In this document: piece after piece, positions 36,885 through 46,000 of the stretch
Position numbering within the stretch: the stretch's first letter is position 1
Layout: every line of letters begins with the position of its first letter
DNA from: Nitrosomonas sp.
GTDB taxonomy: Bacteria > Pseudomonadota > Gammaproteobacteria > Burkholderiales > Nitrosomonadaceae
Direction of reading: 5' to 3'
Assembly: GCF_024282095.1 (NCBI RefSeq)
Contig: NZ_JAMWZS010000009.1
Location: forward strand, 1 to 64,000
Length of the DNA stretch: 64,000 nucleotides
Notes under the pieces: model-generated
Told to the model about the DNA's origin: nothing
The model's database searches: none
The model's input: only the letters and a program-made list of their open reading frames with translations
Position numbers and translations under genes: made by a program

Positions 36885-39854
36885 ATGGCCAAATTCAAGA
36901 CAAGAGCAAGAACGGTGGATATGTTGGGTCGCCAACAGATTGCTAATGTCTCGACCGCAATTAGTGAACTGTTTAAAAATGCTCATGACGCATACGCGGA
37001 TCACGCCGAAGTCGATTATTTCAGAACCGATAACTTACTCGTAATAAGAGACAATGGTGTAGGTATGACACCAGATGAATTCGAAAACCGATGGCTTGTG
37101 CTGGGTACCGAAAGTAAATATGTTGCTCACGGAAAGAAAGCCGAAACCTATAAGCCTAGCGGAAAACCGGAGCGTGCGATTATGGGCGAGAAAGGTATCG
37201 GTCGCCTGGCTATTGCACTGCTGGGCCGCCAGGTATTGGTTCTGACCCGTGCCGAACGTCATGGAAAAATGCATGAATTGGTCATGTGTTTCATTAACTG
37301 GCAGCTTTTTGAAATGTCCGGGCTCAATCTGGATGAAATTGAAATACCTATGAAGCTGATCCAAGGCGATCGACTGCCAATCGCTGAAGACGTGGAGGAA
37401 CTGATTGGAAAACTAAGGGAAAACGTTGTCAGTTTATCTTCAAGATATGGAGAGCAAGGTTTTCGCGAGGTTTTGGATGATCTGGACGATTTTCAATTGG
37501 ATCCGCAGGCCATGGATGAATTTCTGGGCGGCATAAGTTTACGTAATAATGGCTGCGGCACCCATTTTTATATTGCTCCCGCCAATGAAGGAATAGTTCA
37601 AGAAATAGAGAACGAGCGCGAAACAGGCTCAAAAGAATTTACCAAGTTTCTCCTCGGTTTCTCCAATTCGTTATTTCGTGAATCTCCGCCACCGCCAATT
37701 GAAACCGCTTTCCGCTATTGGCCGACCGATGCGTTTGGAGAGGATTTAATTGGTGAAGGTGAATTTTTCACGCACGAGGAATTGGATACGGCGGATCACA
37801 GGATCAGCGGCCAGGTTGATGCATTCGGCCAATTTCAAGGAAATATTCGTACCTATGAGGAGGAAATCAAAGATCATGTTATTTCATGGAAGAATGGGAG
37901 CGGGAAACCGACTGATTGCGGGCCTTTCGAAATAGAACTGGGTTATATCGCGGGGGTTCAGCGTGAAAGCAGATTGCCCCCCGATGAGTGGAAACGTATC
38001 ACTGACAAGCTTGATCGCATTGGCGGAGTATATGTATACCGGGATCGTATACGCATATTACCTTACGGCAATTCTGATGTGGATTGGCTCGATATAGAGC
38101 TTAAGCGCACAAAGTCTGCGTCTTACTATTTCTTTTCTCATCGAAGAATTTTTGGCGCCGTAAAACTGACACGCGAACACAATGGATTGCTAAAAGAAAA
38201 GGCCGGCAGGGAAGGTTTTCAACGGGATAACGCATACCGGCAGTTAAAAGACATCCTTGAAAACTTCTTCCTGCAACTGGCGACGGATTTCTTCCGGGAG
38301 AGCGGCGATTATTCGGAATACTTCAATTCCCGCAAAGCGGAATTGGAGAGATTGGAGCTGGCTCGACGAAAACGGGAAAAACAGGTTTCCACTAAACGAA
38401 GGAATATTGCAACTTTACTGGAAGGATTTTTCCAACGAACAGGGAATGGTTTGCCAGAAACGGAATTAGCAACTTTACGTAGCATGATCAAGCAGCGAAT
38501 GGATTCCGCGGCGAGAATGAAAAACCCTGATGAAGCTTCCACGGCATTGCTGGATGCGGAAAAAGAAGCCAATCGCAGATTATCCGAAATACGTGAGAAT
38601 TACCGTCTGGTGAAGCCGCGAGGAGTGGGTTTATCCCGAGCATTGCAGCGTGATTGGGATGCCTATTTGGCCGAGCAGGAGAAACTGGAAAAAGAATTGT
38701 TTATTCCATTCAGTCAGGAAGTTGCAAGATCACTCGGTGCGGTTGCCAAAGAAGCCAAGCTATATGTTGATCAGCGGAAACGTCTGAGTGAATTGATCAA
38801 GCAGCAGGCGGATGCAGAGAAAAAATCCGTCGGCCAGGAAGCCAGACAACTCAGAAATTCCGCCAATGATACACGATCGGCCGCATTACGGTTTGCAAGG
38901 GGGGCGATCCACGAATTACAGGATACGATCTCCAATGTGGAAGTGGAATTTGCGCAAAAGGATTTGGCCGGACTTTCGGAAGATGAAATTGAACATATCC
39001 GCAATAGTTTTGAAGGCCGGATTGAGTCTGTGGGGCGGAAGAACACCGAAACATTAAGCAAGGTTCGCGACATGCTGACCGCTATATCGTCAAATCTTGA
39101 GCAAGGTGTGGATATCGCGCAATCGGACATTGTTGAAGCGATGGATCAGGAATTACAAGGGTTAAGGGAACAAACGGACGCGGATGCCGAATTGGTTCAA
39201 CTGGGATTGGCGGTTGCCGTGATCAATCACGAATTCGAGGCTGCAATAAAAGGTGTTCGGAGATCCTTGCGGGAGCTTCGGCCATGGGCCAGTTCGAATG
39301 ATGGCCTTGCCGTTCTCTATCAGGAAATCAGGAACAATTTTGATCATCTTGACGGGCACTTAAACCTGTTTACACCGCTGCAAAGACGCCTATACCGGAA
39401 AGCCATCCCGATAAAAGGTTCCGACATCAACCATTATGTCCGCACCCTTTTTGAAGTGCGATTAAAAAGGCACGGTATCCAATTAAATGTAAGCGAGAGC
39501 TTTATAAATTCTGAGATCGTAAGTTTTCCTTCAACCGTCTACCCGGTATTTGTCAATATTCTGGATAACGCTATTTTCTGGCTTAAGGGTAAAGAGGGTG
39601 AAAAAATAATTGACTTGGATGCTGATGCAGGAACATTTCTCATTTCGAATAATGGACCGGCCATTCATAGGCGCGATTATGAAGCGATTTTCGAACAGGG
39701 ATTTACCCGAAAACCCGGCGGACGAGGTCTTGGTCTCTTTATTTCCAGAAAGGCATTAAGCAAGGAAGGAATGGATATTACCGTTGTTCCTACCGAAGAT
39801 AAAAATGGCACTACATTGAGGATTAAATGGCCTGATCATGATGACAATTCCTAA
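36885..39854 (+). CDS. Dual GHKL ATPase: MORC/Hsp90-like N-terminus, histidine-kinase-like C-terminus
   Basis: 989 residues. N-terminal Bergerat fold: ISELFKNAHDAYAD (N box), IRDNGVGMT (G1) and MGEKGIGRLAI (G2), within residues 20-115. The middle, about 485-760, is rich in Glu, Lys, Arg and Ala and probably coiled-coil. The C-terminus has a dimerisation-type helix with H782 in INHEF, then VFVNILDNAIFWL (N box), LISNNGPAI (G1) and GGRGLGLFISRKAL (G2). So one chain carries two separate ATP-binding modules. It overlaps the receiver-like gene and follows the methyltransferase by 3 bp. Predicted to sense or remodel DNA and signal by phosphotransfer; not experimentally inferred. Confidence 0.85.
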   Translation: MAKFKTRARTVDMLGRQQIANVSTAISELFKNAHDAYADHAEVDYFRTDNLLVIRDNGVGMTPDEFENRWLVLGTESKYVAHGKKAETYKPSGKPERAIMGEKGIGRLAIALLGRQVLVLTRAERHGKMHELVMCFINWQLFEMSGLNLDEIEIPMKLIQGDRLPIAEDVEELIGKLRENVVSLSSRYGEQGFREVLDDLDDFQLDPQAMDEFLGGISLRNNGCGTHFYIAPANEGIVQEIENERETGSKEFTKFLLGFSNSLFRESPPPPIETAFRYWPTDAFGEDLIGEGEFFTHEELDTADHRISGQVDAFGQFQGNIRTYEEEIKDHVISWKNGSGKPTDCGPFEIELGYIAGVQRESRLPPDEWKRITDKLDRIGGVYVYRDRIRILPYGNSDVDWLDIELKRTKSASYYFFSHRRIFGAVKLTREHNGLLKEKAGREGFQRDNAYRQLKDILENFFLQLATDFFRESGDYSEYFNSRKAELERLELARRKREKQVSTKRRNIATLLEGFFQRTGNGLPETELATLRSMIKQRMDSAARMKNPDEASTALLDAEKEANRRLSEIRENYRLVKPRGVGLSRALQRDWDAYLAEQEKLEKELFIPFSQEVARSLGAVAKEAKLYVDQRKRLSELIKQQADAEKKSVGQEARQLRNSANDTRSAALRFARGAIHELQDTISNVEVEFAQKDLAGLSEDEIEHIRNSFEGRIESVGRKNTETLSKVRDMLTAISSNLEQGVDIAQSDIVEAMDQELQGLREQTDADAELVQLGLAVAVINHEFEAAIKGVRRSLRELRPWASSNDGLAVLYQEIRNNFDHLDGHLNLFTPLQRRLYRKAIPIKGSDINHYVRTLFEVRLKRHGIQLNVSESFINSEIVSFPSTVYPVFVNILDNAIFWLKGKEGEKIIDLDADAGTFLISNNGPAIHRRDYEAIFEQGFTRKPGGRGLGLFISRKALSKEGMDITVVPTEDKNGTTLRIKWPDHDDNS

Positions 39855-41510
39855 TACCGTATCCGAATTCTCAAAATACGCTGCACAGGAATTTTTGCAG
39901 ACGGCGGTTTTTATTGATGATCGAATCTATGGAAGGAAAGATGGGTCGGTCTCAGAATCTAAGCAAACATCCACGCCCAAGGGTCGTCCAAAAGCTTTAA
40001 AAAGCACGGATCAGAAAATTTCTAGCGAAATTGATGGAAACATTGAAGAAAATGACCAGGAAGAATACTCTCCTCGAAAGATTGTTACCAGTTTTGCAAA
40101 GAAACAAATAATTTGTTCGCTTTATCAGCCTAACATTAGAGAACCATTTACGGAAGAGTCCGATATTTTCGCTCTCTGTTTGGCTGCGGATATTGTAATA
40201 GTGGATTGGGATTTGGGTGGAGGCCCGGGTGAAAAAGTAATCGAGCTTGTTGATGGACTAATACAACAGGCTGTCGAGGATGTTCCTGAGCAATTACGTT
40301 TAATACTCGTATACACTCAAGAGCTCAATCTTTTTGATATCGCGGATCGCCTTTATCAAAAAATAAGCGAAAGTGTCGGGAATGCGATAAGTCCATTAGA
40401 TGAAGAAGGTGGGCTTGCATTTCACACTTTAAACAGCAGAATATCGATTTTGGGAAAAACAGGAAGAAAGAGATCAGCGGAATACAAAAATCATGAAGTT
40501 CAAGAAAAAGACTTAGCCGACTTTGCCGTAAAAGAATTTGCCAAATTGGCCTCCGGTTTGTTACAAGCCACAACCCTGTTAGGTCTTGCTAAAATTAAAA
40601 AAAACAGTCGCAAGATTTTGTCCAAGTTCAATTCATCTTTGGATCCTGCTTTTCTTACACACAGGGCTATGTCTTTACCAGATGAAGATGCAGTTAATCA
40701 TTTGGTGCCTCTTTTAATATCAGAAATCGAAGCGGTATTGGAGGATAGTTTGCCAAAGCCTTTAATAAGCAATGCGCTAATTAAAGATTGGTGTAAGAAT
40801 GAATGGAAGCCCGGCCCACATATCCCGCCCTTACTCGGAAAAAATGCGGATCAAGTCAAAATCGCCATTGATTTTTGCTTAAAAGGGAAGGGAATGGGAA
40901 ATGACCATAAAAGTGTGAGCTTAATTACTCAAGCAATTAAGAAGGGGGAATGGGTTGGAGATCGTAAAAAGATACGCGAGATCTCAAGCATTCTGTTAAC
41001 TAGTGAAGATTCCATTTCTAACCACGAATTTTCAAGGCTAATGAGCAGCAGAACCTTTTACGGTAAACATCAAAAGATTTAAAGTTGGGAACAATAGTTT
41101 GCTTGGAAAATTCAGTATATTTACTTTGTCTTCAGCCGGTATGCGATAGCGTAAGATTAGAAGATGCACGGAAATTCATATTTGTTGAGTTGGATGAGAT
41201 GCAGCAAGATGGAAAAAATAAAGCATCACATGTTCTTCTTTTATCAGAAAATAAACCAAAAGCAAGTTTTTGTATCAGCCAAAATCATTTAAATGCTATG
41301 TTTCCGAACTCCGGCCGGAATCTGATAAAAAGCAAGTACTACCAAAACTATCGGATAACAATCAGGTGTTTTCTGATACAAAATCGCTATCTCTTTGGCT
41401 TGATCAATTGAAGACATCACATGCACAGCGGGCTGTCGAAAAATTTGCAAGAGAGCTTTCGCGTATCGGGTTAACAGAATCCGAATGGTTAGGCTTCTGG
41501 ACAAACAATA
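39838..41510 (+). pseudogene. Divergent response-receiver protein, frameshifted in its C-terminus
   Basis: The first 414 codons are open. Receiver-like elements are seen: FLQTAVFIDD (residues 18-27) for the acidic pair, and ADIVIVDWDLGGG near 120-130 for the phospho-acceptor aspartate, with an unusual charged insert between them. LRLILVYT may be strand 4. At 41080 the frame ends early; one extra A in the run 41072-41075 would continue it into LKLGTIVCLENSVYLLCLQPVCDSVRLED. A second break near the T-run 41262-41267 and a third near 41490 lead to a stop at 41508-41510, 11 bp before vsr. Real decay or sequencing error cannot be told apart here. Confidence 0.7.
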
Positions 41511-41520
41511 GCCTGCTGCA

Positions 41521-41887
41521 ATGCCTGATGTCCTTACCCCTGAACAAAGACGAAGATGCATGTCTTCAGTTCGTGGTAGTAATACAAAACCGGAGTTGCT
41601 ACTTAGAAAAGCGCTTTGGCATAAAGGATTGCGATACCGGCTGAAATCAGAGCTGCCCGGAAAGCCGCTTTGTATATACCTGATAAAATTGCGATTTTTG
41701 TGGATGGACGTTTCTGGCATAACTGTCCTGAGCATGGCTTTTTTACCGAAAAAAGAGATCATTCTGGAAAAATAAGATCACAAGAAATATTGATCGCGAT
41801 AAAGAGGTGAATGTTTTGCTGAAACAGAAAGGTTGGATAGTTATGCGTATATGGGAGCACGAAATAAAACAATCACTGATAGAATAA
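41521..41887 (+). pseudogene. vsr: Vsr-type DNA mismatch endonuclease, frameshifted
   Basis: The opening PDVLTPEQRRRCMSSVRG, NTKPELLLRKALW and GLRYRL are diagnostic of very-short-patch-repair endonucleases, which cut at T:G mismatches left by 5-methylcytosine deamination. After GKP (about 41660) the reading frame shifts to KIAIFVDGRFWHNCPEHG, and near 41775 it shifts again to RNIDRDKEVNVLLKQKGW and WEHEIKQSL. With two frame corrections the product would be near full length. Partner of the cytosine methyltransferase 4.6 kb upstream. Confidence 0.82.
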
Positions 41888-42139
41888 CAAAAAGAATTCT
41901 TTCATCATTGCCAATTCCTCGATCTGGAAGAGTGACCATTATCTGTACTAGCTCAAATCAACTTTAAAAGGAAAATTTGGCTAAATTCAAAGCAGCGGCC
42001 AGTGCGACTTTTACCAAGGACAAGCAAGTCAATTCTTCACTAATCCATTGAAAACAACTCAATTGGAATAAAAAAATATTTCTATTGATCATCAACAGTC
42101 AACAATATATAGATAACACTTGATTTATATATAATAGTT

Positions 42140-43265
42140 GAGACCTTTGCAAAACCATAAACCTTTCGCTGCAGATTTTTGTCAATGTTGAAGATCAGGT
42201 AAATTTCGGTGAATTCTTTGCAAAAAACTAAGAGATAAAGGCGCTATTGCGCCATTCTTGGTTAAAAGACGTACCTTGTCTGTGGTTGTTGTGAATAAAG
42301 ATTCTTAACATACATTTCGGCAACTTTTCAGGTTATACGCCATTGCCTGCAGGGATATGCCAGGCATGAGCTTTGGCTAAACCTTGATAACGCAGAATTT
42401 TGCTGCCAAACCAGCGTGCCTGACTGCCAAAAGTACGTTCCACTACATACCGAGCTCTGGTGATTAAACGATTACGCTGTGATTGCCGCTGTGTCAGAGG
42501 CTTGTTCTTCATCGTTTCTCTACGCCGAATGCCGCGTGATTTCAAAGCTTCAAATGTTTCTGACTACAGTAAGCCTTATCAGCATGAATCGTAGTGCCTG
42601 GCTCGATTTCGGCTTTATCAAGTAGTGTTAGCAGCGGCTTGCTGTCATGCCGATTGGCAGCTGTGGTTTCAACTGCCACCACCAAACCGTTGTCACAACC
42701 AGAGTGTGCTGTTTATAGCCAAAAACCGACTTACCACCTTTCTTAAAACGTGCCTCGGCATCTAATGAACCACTTTAACACGCATGGCCGCTTGGGCATC
42801 CGACTCATCATCTCGTTCTTCACGATCATTGATCACTTCATAGGGTGGCTTGGTCTTAGGGCTTACGTGGACTATGTGTGATGCTGGCATTGATGTGACA
42901 GCCAGTAGCTACAGTAACATTGAGCATTGAAGGTTCTCCACAAACTAAATTCCAAGCGGCTAAATGCCACAACACTGACTATTGGGAGCATCATCTTCAA
43001 GGCCTAGAAAAAAGTGCGATTAGAATTAGCCATGCTTCAGGACAAGCATTCCATATACGATCAACAGCTTAGCAGTCCAAGGGAACAGGCGCCCCTGAAC
43101 AAGGTGCAACCGAGCAATTGGAATTCCAATCAATCAGTTGGTTAATCTGATTAGTTTCCTTTACGGGTGCGGCGATACATTTCCGAAAAACAGTCAATCA
43201 TATATTCGTAAGTATAATATATCATTCTGCTCGTTCATAGCGGCTTTTAACCGTGCAATGGTCTC
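42140..43265 (-). mobile_element. IS5-family insertion sequence (degenerate)
   Basis: Left end GAGACCTTTGCAAAA (42140-42154). The right end has the complementary TGCAATGGTCTC (43254-43265, one mismatch). The pentamer TAGTT lies directly outside both ends (42135-42139 and 43266-43270), consistent with a target duplication. Size 1126 bp. The transposase gene inside is broken by several frameshifts. The 250 bp between vsr and the left end hold no recognisable gene. Confidence 0.8.
42305..43198 (-). pseudogene. IS5-family transposase, multiple frameshifts
   Basis: Segments of an IS5-type DDE transposase occur in changing frames on the minus strand. These include SITHSPRKPKTKPPYEV, then FKKGGKSVFGYKQHTLV, TTAANRHDSKPLLTLLDKA, IHADKAYCSQKH, KNKPLTQRQSQRNRLITRARYVVERTFG and RYQGLAKAHAWHI. 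The order and spacing match an intact homologue, so at least four single-base changes break the frame. The N-terminus around 43100-43198 is poorly recognisable. Unlikely to be active unless the sequence is in error. Confidence 0.8.
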
Positions 43266-43310
43266 TAGTTATATACATTCTATATATCATTTTCAACACA
43301 GGAGCTAACC

Positions 43311-43511
43311 ATGCCGGTCACAACCTTCAATATTGATGAAAAAATGGGGAAAACACTTGAAGAACTACAAACCCATTTTGGCGCTTCTTCCAAAGCTGAA
43401 GTATTAAGAAAAGCGGTTGCGCTTTTGAAGATTGCCACGGAATCGGAAGCGGCGGATGGGTCGATTACTATCCGCAAAAATGACGAGGATCAGAAAATAA
43501 TCATCAAGTAG
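43311..43511 (+). CDS. Small ribbon-helix-helix-like protein
   Basis: 66 residues: VTTFNIDEKMGKTLEELQTHFGASSKAEVLRKAVALLKI, which has the strand-helix-turn-helix spacing of CopG/Arc-type DNA-binding proteins, followed by a short polar tail with Lys/Glu/Asp. A good AGGAG lies ahead of the ATG. It stands 14 bp upstream of a small membrane protein gene, and the two are probably co-transcribed. Could be an antitoxin-like regulator, but no toxin motif is seen next door. Confidence 0.6.
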   Translation: MPVTTFNIDEKMGKTLEELQTHFGASSKAEVLRKAVALLKIATESEAADGSITIRKNDEDQKIIIK

Positions 43512-43525
43512 CATCTCATCCCGTC

Positions 43526-43864
43526 ATGACCACCCGTCAACTCAATCAAGAGACTGCTCAGCTCGGTGAAATTAACGAGGAAGCCAAGGCGCGTATTCGC
43601 AGTATAGATGCCGATACGCGTGTGCGCCTGTGGATGGCGTTAGTGATCAGTGCGTTGTTTATCCTGCTGAATGCAGCAGTGATTTTTCTGATCTGGAATG
43701 CTTTTAACGCTGATATCTCGCTGCTTAGAGAAAAGCTCATTCAAAACGATCAACGCCTGATCACGGAAAACGTATTCATGTCGTTAATCGGCGCCACTGT
43801 TGTGCAAGTGGGGGTAACGCTGGTTGCGATTATCAGCTATCTGTTCCCTAAAAATAGCGGGTAA
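43526..43864 (+). CDS. Small membrane protein with two predicted helices
   Basis: 112 residues. Charged N-terminus (1-34), hydrophobic helix about 36-58 (MALVISALFILLNAAVIFLIW), a polar linker with a short coiled segment, then a second hydrophobic helix about 84-107. No conserved family was recognised. It probably pairs with the ribbon-helix-helix gene 14 bp upstream. Function unknown; a holin-like or sensor role is a guess that cannot be supported from sequence. Confidence 0.6.
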   Translation: MTTRQLNQETAQLGEINEEAKARIRSIDADTRVRLWMALVISALFILLNAAVIFLIWNAFNADISLLREKLIQNDQRLITENVFMSLIGATVVQVGVTLVAIISYLFPKNSG

Positions 43865-43943
43865 GGCGATCAAAGTACAGTAGTGCCGTACTATTTTCCC
43901 TGACATTTACACCAACCAATCCGCTACATTCCCGTCAAATAAA

Positions 43944-44384
43944 TCATTCCTGCGGCACCGCTCTCGGACGTCGGTTATTATCGATCGCCACATAAGTCAG
44001 CACCGCTTCGGTCACTTTGATACAGATTTCTTCACCGCCCTCGCGCACGCCGCGTTGGGCGTATACCGCCACATCGACGGTAATCGAGGTGCGCCCTACC
44101 TTAATAATGTCTGCATAAAAACTGACGAGATCGCCGACGAATACCGGTTGCTTGAATACGAAGGAATTAACGGCCACGGTTGCGACCCGCCCGCGTGCGC
44201 GCCGGATCGCCGGGATGCTGCCCGCCATATCGACTTGCGACATGATCCAGCCGCCAAAAATATCGCCGGCATAATTGGTATTGGATGGCATCGGCACCAT
44301 ACGCAGGATGGGTTGGCCTTCCGGTAAAGAAACACTGAGTGGTGCATCATTCGAACTATTGGACATGGCTGGTTTAGCGCTCAC
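43944..44384 (-). CDS. Acyl-CoA thioesterase (hotdog fold, YciA-like)
   Basis: 146 residues. The hotdog motif NTNYAGDIFGGWIMSQVDMAGSIPA contains the catalytic Asp region, followed by VAVNSFVFKQPVFVGDLVSFYADI. Members hydrolyse acyl-CoAs of various lengths. Convergent with the small membrane protein gene and divergent from the DUF455 gene. First of the intact genes after the IS5 remnant. Confidence 0.85.
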   Translation of the reverse strand: MSAKPAMSNSSNDAPLSVSLPEGQPILRMVPMPSNTNYAGDIFGGWIMSQVDMAGSIPAIRRARGRVATVAVNSFVFKQPVFVGDLVSFYADIIKVGRTSITVDVAVYAQRGVREGGEEICIKVTEAVLTYVAIDNNRRPRAVPQE

Positions 44385-44540
44385 GGATTGTCATGGAAAC
44401 AGAATCATTGTCATAGAAGTCCAAGAATACAATGATCCTGCATTTTGAACCAGATTTTCTTTGGCACAAGTTTCCATTCGTTTTTCCTCAAGAAACGCGC
44501 GAAAATAGCACCATCAATTATTCTTCTCGCGTAAATACTT

Positions 44541-45386
44541 ATGGAACCCCTGTTTAATGCCGCCGCTCGCTGCTTGTCGGCTTGTGAAATCGAAGAAAAA
44601 CTGCGCTTGACCGAACAAACCGCAGCAGCTTGGCGCGCTGGACTGTTATCGCTGCAATCCCAAAGCGAGCCCGAGCCCATCGGTGAATCAGGGCATCCCG
44701 CCAAACCGGTTCTAGTACCACCAGGCGATGTGCCTAAACGCCGTTTCGGCTCACAAACCGGGATCATTGCCTTGATTCATGCCATCACGCATATCGAGTT
44801 CAACGCCATCAATCTCGCTTGGGATGCAGTGTACCGTTTTCGCCATTTGCCGCAGCAGTTTTACCATGACTGGGTGCAAGTGGCCGCTGAGGAGGCCTAT
44901 CACTTTCAATTGTTACGCAGTCGTTTGAATGAGCTGGGTAGCGACTACGGTGATTTACCGGCGCATAACGGTTTATGGGACATCGCCACGCGCACGGCTC
45001 TTGATCCGCTGGTACGCATGGCACTGGTACCACGTGTGCTGGAAGCCAGGGGGCTGGATGTGACGCCGGGTATTATCAAGCGATTGCATCAGGCGGGTGA
45101 CGACAACACAGCAGCAGTACTGGAGATTATTCTGCGCGATGAAATCGGCCATGTGGCGATCGGGTCGCGCTGGTTTAAATATTGCTGTGATCAACGCGGA
45201 CTGGATTCCGAGCAAACGTTTCGCGCATTAATCAGTCACCACTTCATTGGGCAAATCAGCGGCCCTTTTCATTATGAAGCAAGACAAAAAGCAGGATTTA
45301 CCGCAGCGGAATTACAAGCACTGGAACACATGGAAGCACCCACAATCAGTTCGGAAAACTTTAAGTCATGGGATTCTCAGGATTAA
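44541..45386 (+). CDS. DUF455 family ferritin-like protein
   Basis: 281 residues. HAITHIEFNAINLAWDAVYRF, VAAEEAYHFQLL, and LEIILRDEIGHVAIGSRWF give Glu/His ligands for a di-iron four-helix bundle, like MiaE and ferritins. The family's substrate is unknown. The end overlaps the response regulator gene (opposite strand) by 4 bp. Confidence 0.85.
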   Translation: MEPLFNAAARCLSACEIEEKLRLTEQTAAAWRAGLLSLQSQSEPEPIGESGHPAKPVLVPPGDVPKRRFGSQTGIIALIHAITHIEFNAINLAWDAVYRFRHLPQQFYHDWVQVAAEEAYHFQLLRSRLNELGSDYGDLPAHNGLWDIATRTALDPLVRMALVPRVLEARGLDVTPGIIKRLHQAGDDNTAAVLEIILRDEIGHVAIGSRWFKYCCDQRGLDSEQTFRALISHHFIGQISGPFHYEARQKAGFTAAELQALEHMEAPTISSENFKSWDSQD

Positions 45387-46000
45387 TTGCTCAGTCCGCT
45401 TTCACGAGTAATACGCGCAAGATCAAGCAAGTTGGCGGCACCAGTCTTGTGCATGATCTTGGATTTGTAAATTTCTACCGTCCGGTGACTGATACCCAGG
45501 CAAGACGCAATTTCTTTGTTGGAACGCCCTTGAACTGCCAAAACCATCACCTCCCGTTCACGTTCCGTAAGCTTTGCCAAGCAAGATATCATTTCTTGAT
45601 TCCGTATCATCTCACCGACCCTTTTCTCAGCCTCAGCAAAAGCGGTTTGCACACAAACCAAAAGTTTCTCGCGTATCACCGGCTTGGTTAGAAAATCCAT
45701 TGCGCCAGCCTTAATCGCTCTGACACTCATGGGAATATCACCATGCCCGGTAAGAAAAATGACGGGTAATACGATTTTGCGCCGCGACAATTCTTCCTGA
45801 AGTTGCAACCCATCCACGTCCGGCATTTGTACATCGATAATGATACAACCGAAAAAATCCGACTGAAAAGCACTCAGAAAAGCTTTTGCACTATCGAAAG
45901 ATTGCACATGAATACCGACTTGTTCGAGCATCAAAGTGAGAGAATCCCGCACTGCGGCATCGTCATCTATGATAAAAACTATTGGGTTATGAGTGCTCAT
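45383..46000 (-). CDS. FixJ/TodT-family response regulator
   Basis: 205 residues. Receiver: IDDDAAVRDSL, phospho-acceptor in CIIIDVQMPD, GHGDIPMSVRAIKAGAMDFLTKP. Effector: a LuxR-type helix-turn-helix, LTEREREVMVLAVQGRSNKEIASCLGISHRTVEIYKSKI. Start overlaps the sensor kinase stop. It is a DNA-binding transcription regulator; the palindrome at 47579-47594 and its imperfect copy at 51516-51531 are candidate targets. The kinase that should phosphorylate it is broken in this sequence. Confidence 0.88.
   Translation of the reverse strand: MSTHNPIVFIIDDDAAVRDSLTLMLEQVGIHVQSFDSAKAFLSAFQSDFFGCIIIDVQMPDVDGLQLQEELSRRKIVLPVIFLTGHGDIPMSVRAIKAGAMDFLTKPVIREKLLVCVQTAFAEAEKRVGEMIRNQEMISCLAKLTEREREVMVLAVQGRSNKEIASCLGISHRTVEIYKSKIMHKTGAANLLDLARITRESGLSN

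Noticed and set aside
41888..42139. TTGGCTAAATTCAAAGC (41976-41992) resembling the start of the GHKL gene
   Set aside because: Similarity covers only about five codons (AKFK) and the frame ends after 24 codons; treated as coincidence.
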